From the NCBI RefSeq assembly GCF_039710355.1, contig NZ_JBDKWZ010000003.1:475714-539713 (forward strand): 64,000 nucleotides of DNA, read 5' to 3'. The position numbers were made by a program, and so were the translations under genes. Every line of letters starts with the position of its first letter. Position 1 is the first letter of the stretch. The notes under the pieces are model-generated. The model searched no databases, was not told the DNA's origin, and worked only from the letters and a program-made list of their open reading frames with translations. Below, piece after piece: positions 56,228 to 64,000 of this stretch. The stretch is from Rapidithrix thailandica. Lineage in GTDB: Bacteria; Bacteroidota; Bacteroidia; Cytophagales; Flammeovirgaceae.

Positions 56228-56298
56228 AAGGCCAGGAATCTGCCAATCCCTGGCCTTGCCCGCTGCCAAAATTTGCCCTTCCGGCAAGCGGGCTTCTT
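56228..56298 (+). promoter_or_regulatory. Two consecutive hairpins between fecR and susC
   Basis: Hairpin 1: AAGGCCAGG (56228-56236) with CCTGGCCTT (56249-56257). Hairpin 2: GCCCGC plus TGCC (56258-56267) with GGCA-a-GCGGGC (56283-56293), followed by TTCTT. They sit 38-110 bp before susC and could terminate fecR transcripts or form an attenuator. Confidence 0.55.
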
Positions 56299-56335
56299 AA
56301 ACAAATGAATGTTTAACAAACGATGATTTAAAAAT

Positions 56336-59300
56336 ATGAATTTGAAAATATTAAGACAAATCCTTATGCTCTCAAAGTATATGGTGTACGGGATATGTGT
56401 GCAAACTTGGCTATGTACGGTGCTGTTGGCCAATGACGGATTGGCCCAGCAAAAAAGCCTGGAAGACGTCTATATCACTGTGCAACTTCATCAAGTTAAG
56501 TTGGAAAAGGCCTTGGAAATCATTAGTTCCAAAACCGACTTTTCTTTTGCGTACAATGGCAAAACCGTAGAGAAAGAGATGCGTGTGACGGCTTCGGTCA
56601 ACAATCAGTCATTGGCTGTTTTGCTCAGAGACTTATCAAAAAATGCCGGACTACAATTCAAGCGGGTGAATTCTCATATTTATGTGAGTAACAGGAGAAG
56701 TTTTGCCCGGCCGGTTATCGAAATTGTTGAAGAGAAACAACAAGAGGTGAACATCAGTGGAAGGGTAACGGATGGCGACAGCGGGGAAGGTTTACCCGGT
56801 GTGAGCATTCTGGTAAAAGGAACGAATAAGGGTACTACTACCGATTTTGAAGGGAAGTACTCCATTTCAGCACCTGAAAATGCCACGTTGGTATTCAGCT
56901 TTATTGGCTATGAGGCTCAGGAAGTAGTAATAAGTAACCGGAGTCAAATTGACATTGTGTTACAAGCTGACGTATCTGAGTTAGAGGAAGTAGTAGTGGT
57001 AGGTTATGGTACACAGAAAAAAGTTAATTTGACCGGGTCGGTAGCCACTATCAGTGCGGAAGAGATCGCCAAACGGCCGGTGACCAATGCCTTTCAAGCC
57101 TTACAAGGTACCATGCCCGGTTTGCAAGTCATACAGAATTCGGGAAAGCCCGGTGCCGAGGGATTTAATTTGAATATCCGGGGAATCAACTCTTTTTCCA
57201 GTGAAACGAATAATGCTCCTCTCATCCTTATTGACGGAGTAGAAGGCAACCTACAAGATTTGGATCCTGATAATATCGAATCGGTTTCGGTATTGAAAGA
57301 TGCCTCTTCGGCAGCTATTTATGGTTCACGAGCGGCTAATGGGGTAATTCTGGTGACAACGAAGAAAGGAAGTGGGGGGAAGTTAACAGTGACTTACCAT
57401 GGAAATATTGGTATTCACAAGGCTACCAGGTTACCGGAGTTGATTACCAATTCCGTAGAATATATGGAGATGTATAACCGGGCTGCCGAAAGCTCCGGGA
57501 AAGGTAATTTGGTGCCTGAAGCTTTGTTAGACGAATGGCGGAATGCCGATGATCCGGTTTTATATCCGAATACGGACTGGGTGAATGAGGTGGTCAAAAG
57601 TACCACTGTGAAAAGACATCACTTGGGGGTGAGCGGTGCTACAGGCAAAACCAATTATAATATTTCCATTGGTACCTGGAATCAAGATGGGATTGTGATC
57701 GGTTCCTGGTTTGAAAAATATACCTTATTTCTCAATTTAGAATCGCGGATCAGTGATAAATTTAAAGTTGGAGGCGGTGCTACAGGACTGTATTCCAAAA
57801 GAAGAGAATCCTATAACGGGGATTCGGATATCATGCTGGCAGCCTTTGCTTCACCACCAACGTATGCGCCTTATGTACCCGATGGCAGTGGCCACTATGC
57901 TCAAGGAGCCTACAACAACAATCCCGGGGATTACCCTGAATTTGGCCAACCTGCACAAAAAAATCCGGTAGCAGCGGCCTACGAAGGGATCGGTCAACGC
58001 AATAACCAATACAATGTCAATATGAATGCCTTTACCGAGTTGAAGCTGCTCAAAGGCTTGACTTGGTTGACAAAAGGCGCGCTAAAATATGATCATGGGT
58101 ATTTTAAATCCATGCGGCCGGTCGTGCCCACCTACAACTATCGTGATGGCAGAAGGCTTTCCACCCTTGATGGCATCGGCACCACCACGTTAAATGTGGA
58201 TAATAATTTCAGCACGCATTTTACCGTGTATTCCACGCTAAACTATGAAAAGACTTTTGCCGGTAAACATAATTTGAATGCTATGGCAGGGTTCAGCCAG
58301 GAAGAGTATCAATGGCAAAATAATACCTCTAACCGTAAAGACCTGCCTAGTCTGGATATATCCGAAATTAATGCAGGGTCGGCAGAAGGGCAATCTACTA
58401 CCGGAACCTCTACCGAGTGGGCTACCCGTTCTTGGTTTGGCCGTATTGCGTATAACTATGATGAACGCTATTTGTTGGAAGTCAACCTTCGCTATGATGG
58501 CAGCTCCCGGTTTAAAAAAGGAGAAAAATGGGGAGCCTTTCCTTCCGTTTCTGCTGCCTGGCGTATTTCCGAAGAGAATTTTTTGAAGGGAAGTGCCGGG
58601 TTGACAAACCTCAAACTGCGCGGATCCTACGGAGTATTGGGAAACCAAAATATAGGAAATTACCCTTACCAAAACCTTATTAATCCCAATTATAGCTATC
58701 CGTTTGGCAGCTCTATTTTGCCTGGAGGAACCCTGACTCGTTTAGTAGATCCTCTTATTACTTGGGAGTCTACCCGCATTTTCGATATAGGTTTGGATGC
58801 GGAAATCAAGAGCGGCTTGCTTTCCCTCACTGTCGATTATTTTGATAAACGTACGGAGAATATCTTGAGAACGGCCCAGTTACCCGGAAGTGCCGGGCTT
58901 GATGCGCCTACCATTAATAGCGGGATCAACCGAAATAAAGGTTGGGAGTTTATCTTAGGTCATAGAAATACTGTGGGTGAGTTTTCGTATGGAGCAACTA
59001 TCAACCTGGCCATTTACAAAACGGAAGTAGAAAAGCTAGGGGCGGAGGAAATCGGTACTTATACGATCAACCAAGAAGGACAACCGGTGGGTAGCTATTA
59101 TATGTGGGAGTGGGATGGAATATTCCAAAGTCAGGAAGAAATTGACAATGCGCCCACACAACCCTTTGGGGCTCAACCGGGCGACTTGCGTCTGAAAGAC
59201 CAAAATGATGATGGCGTTGTGGACGGGGATGACAGAGTCTTGTTTGATGGAGCCCATCCTGATTTTTCTTACGGATTCAATCTGTTTGCAAACTATAAAG

Positions 59301-59752
59301 GTTTTGATTTCTCGGCATTTTTTCAGGGAGTACAAGGGCGTAAACTGTATATGTTGCGATGGGGAATAGAACCGTTTTCACAAGGAGCCTCAAGTCCTAC
59401 GGTGAAGTGGAGAAATGCTTGGACAGCAGAAAATCCTTCTACAACTGTTCCCAGAATTTTTTATGGAGAGACCGATCCGAAAAGTGCTACTTCCATGATT
59501 AATTCTTATTGGCTGCAAAATGCCTCTTACCTGCGTTTGAAAAATCTTTCCGTTGGTTATACTTTCCCGAAATCCCTTACTGAGAAGTTCTTTGTGGAAA
59601 GGTTGCGAGTGTACTTTGCCGGAGAAAATCTATTCACATTAGTGGATGATGGTTTTGAAGGAATTGACCCTGAACGAGCGACCAATACCGGTGATTTGGC
59701 CATGTATCCGCAACTGGCAGTATATTCTTTTGGTGTAAATGTTCAATTCTAA
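56336..59752 (+). CDS. susC: SusC/RagA-type TonB-dependent outer-membrane transporter
   Basis: 1,138 aa. Signal peptide, then an N-terminal STN signalling domain (residues about 40-120, VQLHQVKLEKALEIISSKTDFSFAY), a carboxypeptidase-regulatory-like beta domain (VNISGRVTDGDSGEGLPGVSILVKGT), the plug with the SusC signature (LEEVVVVGYGTQKKVNLTG, NIRGINSF, VLKDASSAAIYGSRAANGVILVTTKKG) and a 22-strand barrel ending SFGVNVQF. It imports oligosaccharides with SusD. The STN domain implies regulation through the FecR protein. Its stop is directly followed by the susD ATG. Confidence 0.96.
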   Translation: MNLKILRQILMLSKYMVYGICVQTWLCTVLLANDGLAQQKSLEDVYITVQLHQVKLEKALEIISSKTDFSFAYNGKTVEKEMRVTASVNNQSLAVLLRDLSKNAGLQFKRVNSHIYVSNRRSFARPVIEIVEEKQQEVNISGRVTDGDSGEGLPGVSILVKGTNKGTTTDFEGKYSISAPENATLVFSFIGYEAQEVVISNRSQIDIVLQADVSELEEVVVVGYGTQKKVNLTGSVATISAEEIAKRPVTNAFQALQGTMPGLQVIQNSGKPGAEGFNLNIRGINSFSSETNNAPLILIDGVEGNLQDLDPDNIESVSVLKDASSAAIYGSRAANGVILVTTKKGSGGKLTVTYHGNIGIHKATRLPELITNSVEYMEMYNRAAESSGKGNLVPEALLDEWRNADDPVLYPNTDWVNEVVKSTTVKRHHLGVSGATGKTNYNISIGTWNQDGIVIGSWFEKYTLFLNLESRISDKFKVGGGATGLYSKRRESYNGDSDIMLAAFASPPTYAPYVPDGSGHYAQGAYNNNPGDYPEFGQPAQKNPVAAAYEGIGQRNNQYNVNMNAFTELKLLKGLTWLTKGALKYDHGYFKSMRPVVPTYNYRDGRRLSTLDGIGTTTLNVDNNFSTHFTVYSTLNYEKTFAGKHNLNAMAGFSQEEYQWQNNTSNRKDLPSLDISEINAGSAEGQSTTGTSTEWATRSWFGRIAYNYDERYLLEVNLRYDGSSRFKKGEKWGAFPSVSAAWRISEENFLKGSAGLTNLKLRGSYGVLGNQNIGNYPYQNLINPNYSYPFGSSILPGGTLTRLVDPLITWESTRIFDIGLDAEIKSGLLSLTVDYFDKRTENILRTAQLPGSAGLDAPTINSGINRNKGWEFILGHRNTVGEFSYGATINLAIYKTEVEKLGAEEIGTYTINQEGQPVGSYYMWEWDGIFQSQEEIDNAPTQPFGAQPGDLRLKDQNDDGVVDGDDRVLFDGAHPDFSYGFNLFANYKGFDFSAFFQGVQGRKLYMLRWGIEPFSQGASSPTVKWRNAWTAENPSTTVPRIFYGETDPKSATSMINSYWLQNASYLRLKNLSVGYTFPKSLTEKFFVERLRVYFAGENLFTLVDDGFEGIDPERATNTGDLAMYPQLAVYSFGVNVQF

Positions 59753-61273
59753 ATGAAGAAGAATATGAAAATGATAAAAAATACAGGGCTGTTGATGGTT
59801 GCTTTTTCCTTCTTGTTAGCAGCTTGTAGTGAAAGCTTTTTAGACCGGAATCCCAAAGACCAACTGTCGGAGTCTACCTTCTGGAAAACGCGACAGGATG
59901 CGGAAATGGCTTTGACAGGAGCATATGGCCGCTTACAGGTACCTCATATCGGAGCCCAGGCTTCCGGATGGCCTCCCCCTTCTTTGCCTCACTGGGATGC
60001 TATGACGGATAATGCTTACACACAACATGATTACGGCTTTCGTAGTGCTTCCATTGGACAGATAGAGCCAATCTCCGGAGGTGTAATTTCTGATGTGTAT
60101 TACAGTTGTTACAAAGGGATTTCTGCTTGTAATATCTTTTTGGAAAAAGTAGATGAAATCGAAGGTTTGGATGCCGGTTTGGTAAACCAGTGGAAAGGGG
60201 AAGCCCGGTTTCTAAGGGCCTTTTGGTATTACTATTTGACGGAGTTATATGGAGATGTGCCTTTGGTTTTGCAAACACAAACACTGGAAAATGCTTACAT
60301 CCCTAAAAGCTCAAAGACAGCGATACTGGCCGAAATGTTGAATGATCTGAATTTTGCCATCGAACACCTATCCGATGGACCTTTTTCCGGTCGTGTAGTG
60401 AAAGGGTCTGCACTGGCTTTAAAAACGAGAGTATTGCTCTTTAATGAACAGTATACAGAAGCCGCAGCCACTGCAGAAGAACTTGTCAAGGGGAGTCAGT
60501 TTTCTTTGGCTGAGGAGTATGAAGGACTTTTCCTGGAACCAGGGCAGGCTAACAATCCGGAGATATTGTTTTCTATCGGCTTTGTCAATCAACCGGGAGA
60601 ACGTCATTATGTGGACTTGGTATACGGTTGGTGGAATGCTGTACTTCCTATTCAGGATTTCGTAGATGAATTTGAAATGACAGATGGCAAATCCATCGAA
60701 GAATCTCCGCTTTACGATCCGGATAATCCTTATGATAATCGCGATCCCCGTCTTGATTATATTGTGCGAGTGCCAGGAGAGCCATGGCCAGTGGGAGTCA
60801 ATGAAGCCGGGAGAGACTATTGGGATGCAAGCTTGTCGCAGACTTCCTATAGTTTAGATAAATGGGTGGATCCTGCTAAAAATACAATTGCTGCCATGAA
60901 TGAGTCCGGGACGGATATTGTGCATTTGCGGTTGGCAGACGTATTGTTGATGTATGCCGAAGCCAAAAATGAAGTGGAGGGGCCTGGTGCAGAGGTCTAT
61001 GAGGCGGTTAACCGGGTAAGGACGCGGCCAAGTGTGGATATGCCTCCTCTGCCGGAAGGCTTGTCAAAAGAGGAAATGAGAAATAGAATTCGTCACGAAA
61101 GACGCATTGAACTGGCTTTTGAAGGGATTTACTATTTTGACTTGAAGCGTTGGAAAACGGCCCATATCGAAATTCCCAAAATAATCGATACGGGAACCCA
61201 GCAGCCTAGAAATTTCGAAATGAAACATTACTTATGGCCATTACCACAAAGCGAAGTTGACATCAATGATTAG
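59753..61273 (+). CDS. susD: SusD/RagB-type glycan-binding lipoprotein
   Basis: 506 aa lipoprotein; the lipobox is FLLAACSES (a second start, MKMIKNTG, is a few codons in). SusD features: an N-terminal FLDRNPKDQLSESTFW, TPR-like helices, and the C-terminal signatures RIRHERRIELAFEGIYYFDLKRWK and NFEMKHYLWPLPQSEVDIND. It forms the lid on SusC and binds the target glycan. No gap to susC. Confidence 0.96.
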   Translation: MKKNMKMIKNTGLLMVAFSFLLAACSESFLDRNPKDQLSESTFWKTRQDAEMALTGAYGRLQVPHIGAQASGWPPPSLPHWDAMTDNAYTQHDYGFRSASIGQIEPISGGVISDVYYSCYKGISACNIFLEKVDEIEGLDAGLVNQWKGEARFLRAFWYYYLTELYGDVPLVLQTQTLENAYIPKSSKTAILAEMLNDLNFAIEHLSDGPFSGRVVKGSALALKTRVLLFNEQYTEAAATAEELVKGSQFSLAEEYEGLFLEPGQANNPEILFSIGFVNQPGERHYVDLVYGWWNAVLPIQDFVDEFEMTDGKSIEESPLYDPDNPYDNRDPRLDYIVRVPGEPWPVGVNEAGRDYWDASLSQTSYSLDKWVDPAKNTIAAMNESGTDIVHLRLADVLLMYAEAKNEVEGPGAEVYEAVNRVRTRPSVDMPPLPEGLSKEEMRNRIRHERRIELAFEGIYYFDLKRWKTAHIEIPKIIDTGTQQPRNFEMKHYLWPLPQSEVDIND

Positions 61274-61508
61274 TTGGAGCAAAATCCGGATTATTAAAAG
61301 CTGAAATTTAGTAGACTAATTATTCACCTTGAAGTGGTTTAAACGTATAGTTTTTGACCGGAAATGGAATCAAAATCGGCTCATCAAGGCACTTTTTGAA
61401 GAGAATAGCCAAAGCTATTGTTGAAAAAAGTAAGACAGAAGAGGCGTTTTTGAAACATTTTTCAGGAAAAAGAAAAAGTTTAATTCACTTCATTAAAAAC
61501 ATGTTTAC

Positions 61509-61543
61509 ACCTACCAGGTTTTCGAAATCTGGTAGGTTTTTTT
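61509..61543 (+). terminator. Hairpin with T-run, divergent copy of the palindromic repeat
   Basis: ACCTACCAGGTTT pairs with AAATCTGGTAGGT (one G-T pair), then a run of T. It resembles the AACCTTCCAGGTTT repeats but has CCTACCAG. It probably ends the susD transcript and lies inside the over-long reading frame before the GH110 start. Confidence 0.65.
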
Positions 61544-61641
61544 GTGTCCGTACGGATTTTATTCTTTCCCTTGTATATGTCTGCATTTTTCCGGTCTTTA
61601 TTTTACTAATGAAGTATAGCACTGTTTTCACAAAAAGATAT

Positions 61642-63483
61642 ATGAGAAATAAAGTATTATTCATCCTGGTTCACTTCCTGTTTTCATTTCAGATTCAAGC
61701 ACAACCAACCATTTCCAAGGTGATTGATTTGGAAGAGTACGGTATTCGGGCAAATGCTTTTCAAAATGCCTCTCCGGCTTTGGCAAAAGCTATACAGGAC
61801 GCTGCCAAGTATGAAAATGCAGTGATCCGTTTTCCCGGTGGCAGGATCGACTTATGGCCGGAAGGGGCAGAGCAAAGAGAGTACTATATTTCCAATGCTA
61901 CGGAAAGTGATTCGATACCCAAAATCAAAACCATCGGAATGCTTTTCGAAAATATTTCCAACCTTACTTTGGAGGGGAACGGTACACTTATCGTCTGCCA
62001 TGGTAAGATGGTACATATGGTCATTGATCATTGCCGGAATTTTACAGTAAATGGACTGAGCTTTGATTATGAGCGGCCCACCATGTCGGAAATGGAAATG
62101 CTGGAAAAAGGGAAAGATTTTGTCACTGTCCGTATCCATCCGGATTCCAGGTTTGCCATTGAGCAAGGGAAATTGATTTGGTACGGAGAAGGGTGGAAAA
62201 GCCGTCATCACCATATGTTGCGTTTCGTTCCCTCAGAAGAAACGATGTATTACGATTCCTGGAAGCCCTTTGCTAATAGTCAAGCAGAAAAAACGGGTCC
62301 ATTGACTGTAAGGTTCAAAGGAGATTTTTCACAAACGAATTTTCAAAAAGGAGATCTTCTGACCATCCGTGATCCTTATCGTGAAGCTGTAGGGGTCTTG
62401 AATACCTTTTCACATCAGGTAACTTTTGAAGATGTGCGCTTGCACTATATGCATGGGCTGGGCATAGTAAGCCAGTTTTCCAAAGATATTACCTTAAAAG
62501 GCGTAAAAGTCATGCCCCGGAAGGGTTCAGGTAGAGTAATTGCCGCTTTTGCCGATTGTTTCCATTTCAGCGGTTGTTATGGTAAAATTCAAATTGAAGA
62601 CTGCCTGGCCTCCGGTTCGCATGATGATCCGGTCAATGTACACGGCACCCATCTGCGGGTAGTGGCGAGTGAAGGAACTCGATTGAAAGTCCGTTTTATG
62701 CACCATCAGACCTGGGGCATACAGGCCTTTGAAGCCGGAGATACGATAGCCTATGTGGACAATGCAAATTTGCTAGTGTACGATCGGGCCATCGTAAAGA
62801 AAGCCCGGATGCTTTCCCGAAAAGAGATGGAACTGGAGTTGGACAGGCCCGTTCCTAAAGCTTTGAAAGAGAAACATTGTATTGAAAATATTTCCAAATC
62901 CCCTGAAGTACTTATCCGGAATAACCGCTTTGAACATACCAATACCCGTGGCTTGTTGATCACCACCCGGAGGAAGGTGTTAGTTGAAAACAATATATTT
63001 TTCCGAACGGGCATGCATGCCATTCTCATCGCTAACGATTGTAATTTTTGGTTCGAATCGGGGCCTGTACGGGATGTGACCATTCGCAATAATAAGTTTA
63101 TCGAATGCGGGTACAACTCTTCTCCTGATAATTATGTAATTGCCATCAAACCGGAAACTCATCGGTTTGTGAAAGGAAAGTATGTACATGAAAATATCCG
63201 GATTATAGATAATGAGTTTACCGTATTTGATACCCCCTTGTTATTTGCACGCTCTACCACAGGTCTGGTGTTTAAAGGGAATGAAATTCAAGTCCGTCTT
63301 TCGGAAACCTTCCCCCGGAAAAATAAACCCATGTTCTCTTTGACCCATTGTGATGAAGTGCATATTACAGACAATCATTTTGGAGGGGAGACGATCTCCA
63401 AAGAATTGTCTCTGCATTCTATGAAAAAGAAACAAATACAATACGCTCCTAAAAAAGAATATACCCTGCTTTATGGAGAATAG
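61642..63483 (+). CDS. GH110-type alpha-1,3-galactosidase (parallel beta-helix)
   Basis: 613 aa from the ATG at 61642, where a proper signal peptide (MRNKVLFILVHFLFS, then FQIQAQ) begins; an in-frame ATG at 61354 would add 96 residues and cross a terminator-like hairpin. The body is a right-handed beta-helix. Blocks typical of GH110 include LTLEGNGTLIVCHGKM, FTVNGLSFDYERPTMSE, HGLGIVSQFSKDITL and FADCFHFSGC... GSHDDPVNVHGTHLR. The spacing of the Asp in FADC and the Asp pair in SHDD (23 and 24 residues) agrees with the catalytic aspartates I recall for this family. GH110 enzymes remove terminal alpha-1,3-galactose, for example from blood-group B or linear B structures. Confidence 0.82.
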   Translation: MRNKVLFILVHFLFSFQIQAQPTISKVIDLEEYGIRANAFQNASPALAKAIQDAAKYENAVIRFPGGRIDLWPEGAEQREYYISNATESDSIPKIKTIGMLFENISNLTLEGNGTLIVCHGKMVHMVIDHCRNFTVNGLSFDYERPTMSEMEMLEKGKDFVTVRIHPDSRFAIEQGKLIWYGEGWKSRHHHMLRFVPSEETMYYDSWKPFANSQAEKTGPLTVRFKGDFSQTNFQKGDLLTIRDPYREAVGVLNTFSHQVTFEDVRLHYMHGLGIVSQFSKDITLKGVKVMPRKGSGRVIAAFADCFHFSGCYGKIQIEDCLASGSHDDPVNVHGTHLRVVASEGTRLKVRFMHHQTWGIQAFEAGDTIAYVDNANLLVYDRAIVKKARMLSRKEMELELDRPVPKALKEKHCIENISKSPEVLIRNNRFEHTNTRGLLITTRRKVLVENNIFFRTGMHAILIANDCNFWFESGPVRDVTIRNNKFIECGYNSSPDNYVIAIKPETHRFVKGKYVHENIRIIDNEFTVFDTPLLFARSTTGLVFKGNEIQVRLSETFPRKNKPMFSLTHCDEVHITDNHFGGETISKELSLHSMKKKQIQYAPKKEYTLLYGE

Positions 63484-63490
63484 ACCTTAA

Positions 63491-63523
63491 AAACCTTCCA
63501 GGTTTCTAAAACCTGGAAGGTTT
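63491..63523. repeat. Palindromic repeat (AACCTTCCAGGTTT family), copy 3
   Basis: AAACCTTCCAGGTTT, three bases, then AAACCTGGAAGGTTT, just after the GH110 stop. Same sequence family as 53823-53855. Confidence 0.8.
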
Positions 63524-63544
63524 ACACATAACAAAAAACGGAAA

Positions 63545-63598
63545 ATGAAAAAACTAACACTCCTGTTCATATTGATTATTCAACTAGTGTTATGTTAA
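63545..63598 (+). pseudogene. Signal-peptide remnant of an interrupted exported protein
   Basis: An ATG 61 bp after the GH110 stop begins MKKLTLLFILIIQLVLC and then stops. This is a perfect start of a signal peptide with nothing behind it, directly at the edge of the IS630 element. It is best read as the 5' end of the next gene of the locus, cut by the insertion (likely junction between 63585 and 63592). Confidence 0.6.
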
Positions 63599-64000
63599 TC
63601 ATTAAATGACGGGTAAAGTCTTTTTAGTTTCACTCTAGATTCCTTGGTGGTAAACTGCCAGTTTATCCGACTTTCTTTGTTGTTGCGGTCATTTTGCCAA
63701 GCATTCACCTCTCTGGCGACAGTCTCTTGGTCTCCCATATGCCGGTTCAGGCATTGGCTGTTGAGTACATGGAGTTCTATCTCGGCCATGTTAAGCCAGC
63801 TGCCGTGTTTCGGGGTATACACGAACTCGAACCTGTCCCGGATACGCTTGGCTTCGGCAGGCTCAAAGGCCTCGTACAAGGATGAAGGCGAATGGGTTTT
63901 GAAATTATCCATCACCAGCGTTATCCTTTCCGCGTCCGGGTACATCTCATCAGCTATCCGTTTGATAAAGGATGCCCAGTCAGCCTTTTTCTTGAAACGG
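63595..64000 (-). mobile_element. IS630-family transposase, C-terminal part (5' end outside window)
   Basis: Minus-strand frame open from the window edge to the stop at 63595 (135 residues). It contains the IS630/Tc1 signatures ITLVMDNFKTH (second catalytic Asp) and HGSWLNMAEIELHVL (catalytic Glu), the QCLNRHM helix and a short basic tail ending LKRLYPSFND. IS630 elements insert at TA dinucleotides. The terminal repeat should lie just beyond the stop; the window shows no second end. Confidence 0.88.

Noticed and set aside
63694..63885. 63-codon plus-strand ORF over the transposase
   Set aside because: Antisense shadow of the IS630 gene.

Overview
The window looks like chromosomal DNA from a member of the Bacteroidota, most likely a free-living, aerobic, Cytophagales-type bacterium. 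The evidence is a SusC/SusD pair with a FecR regulator, two giant secreted proteins with type IX secretion (T9SS) C-terminal sorting domains, GIN-domain and DUF4625-type lipoproteins, an acyl-lipid desaturase, a superoxide dismutase, and upstream elements of the Bacteroidota form TTTG-N20-TAnnTTTG. I cannot name a genus. I recognised no rRNA, tRNA, CRISPR array or prophage.

Region by region: (1) 1-17.8 kb is mostly housekeeping: the 3' part of mutS, a MarR regulator, a small STAS/SpoIIAA-like protein, an unexpected homologue of the pyrrolnitrin enzyme PrnB, an M16 peptidase, a thioredoxin-like protein, a GNAT acetyltransferase, a TM2/DUF2752 membrane pair, a DegP/HtrA protease, an inositol-phosphatase family enzyme, ilvE, DoxX, a Crp/Fnr regulator and a fatty-acid desaturase. 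(2) 18.2-35.1 kb holds two giant paralogues (2,552 and about 2,784 aa). Each joins a PQQ sugar-dehydrogenase propeller, PKD, malectin and Kelch modules to a T9SS tail; they differ in their C-terminal halves (three versus five malectin domains). (3) 35.2-42.7 kb holds a GIN-domain lipoprotein, rpmH, a 41-codon ORF, rnpA, an S41 protease, a DUF4625-like lipoprotein, a sigma factor overlapping a small downstream gene, tadA and a superoxide dismutase.

(4) 42.9-55.0 kb is the most unusual part: nine same-strand genes. They encode a tandem-domain ModA lipoprotein, ModB, ModC, a MoaD/ThiS-like protein ending in GG, an E1-like (MoeB/ThiF/HesA) protein lacking expected acidic residues, an FtsX/MacB permease and its LolD-like ATPase, a 1,474-aa lipoprotein (two PQQ-type propellers around a Rossmann/methyltransferase-like segment, then chitobiase-C and PA14 modules), and a lipoprotein/membrane protein with a DCECG motif. 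The set suggests oxyanion (molybdate or tungstate) uptake coupled to a sulfur-carrier pair, an envelope exporter and a large surface protein. No molybdo- or tungsto-enzyme is visible in the window, so its function is open.

(5) 55.1-64 kb is a small polysaccharide utilisation locus: fecR with no sigma gene beside it, susC with an N-terminal signalling (STN) domain, susD, and a GH110-type alpha-1,3-galactosidase. After it, an IS630-type transposase gene running off the window edge abuts a 17-codon signal-peptide remnant, so the locus was probably interrupted. Related palindromes (AACCTTCCAGGTTT type) lie after the PQQ-cluster lipoprotein, before the GH110 gene and after it.
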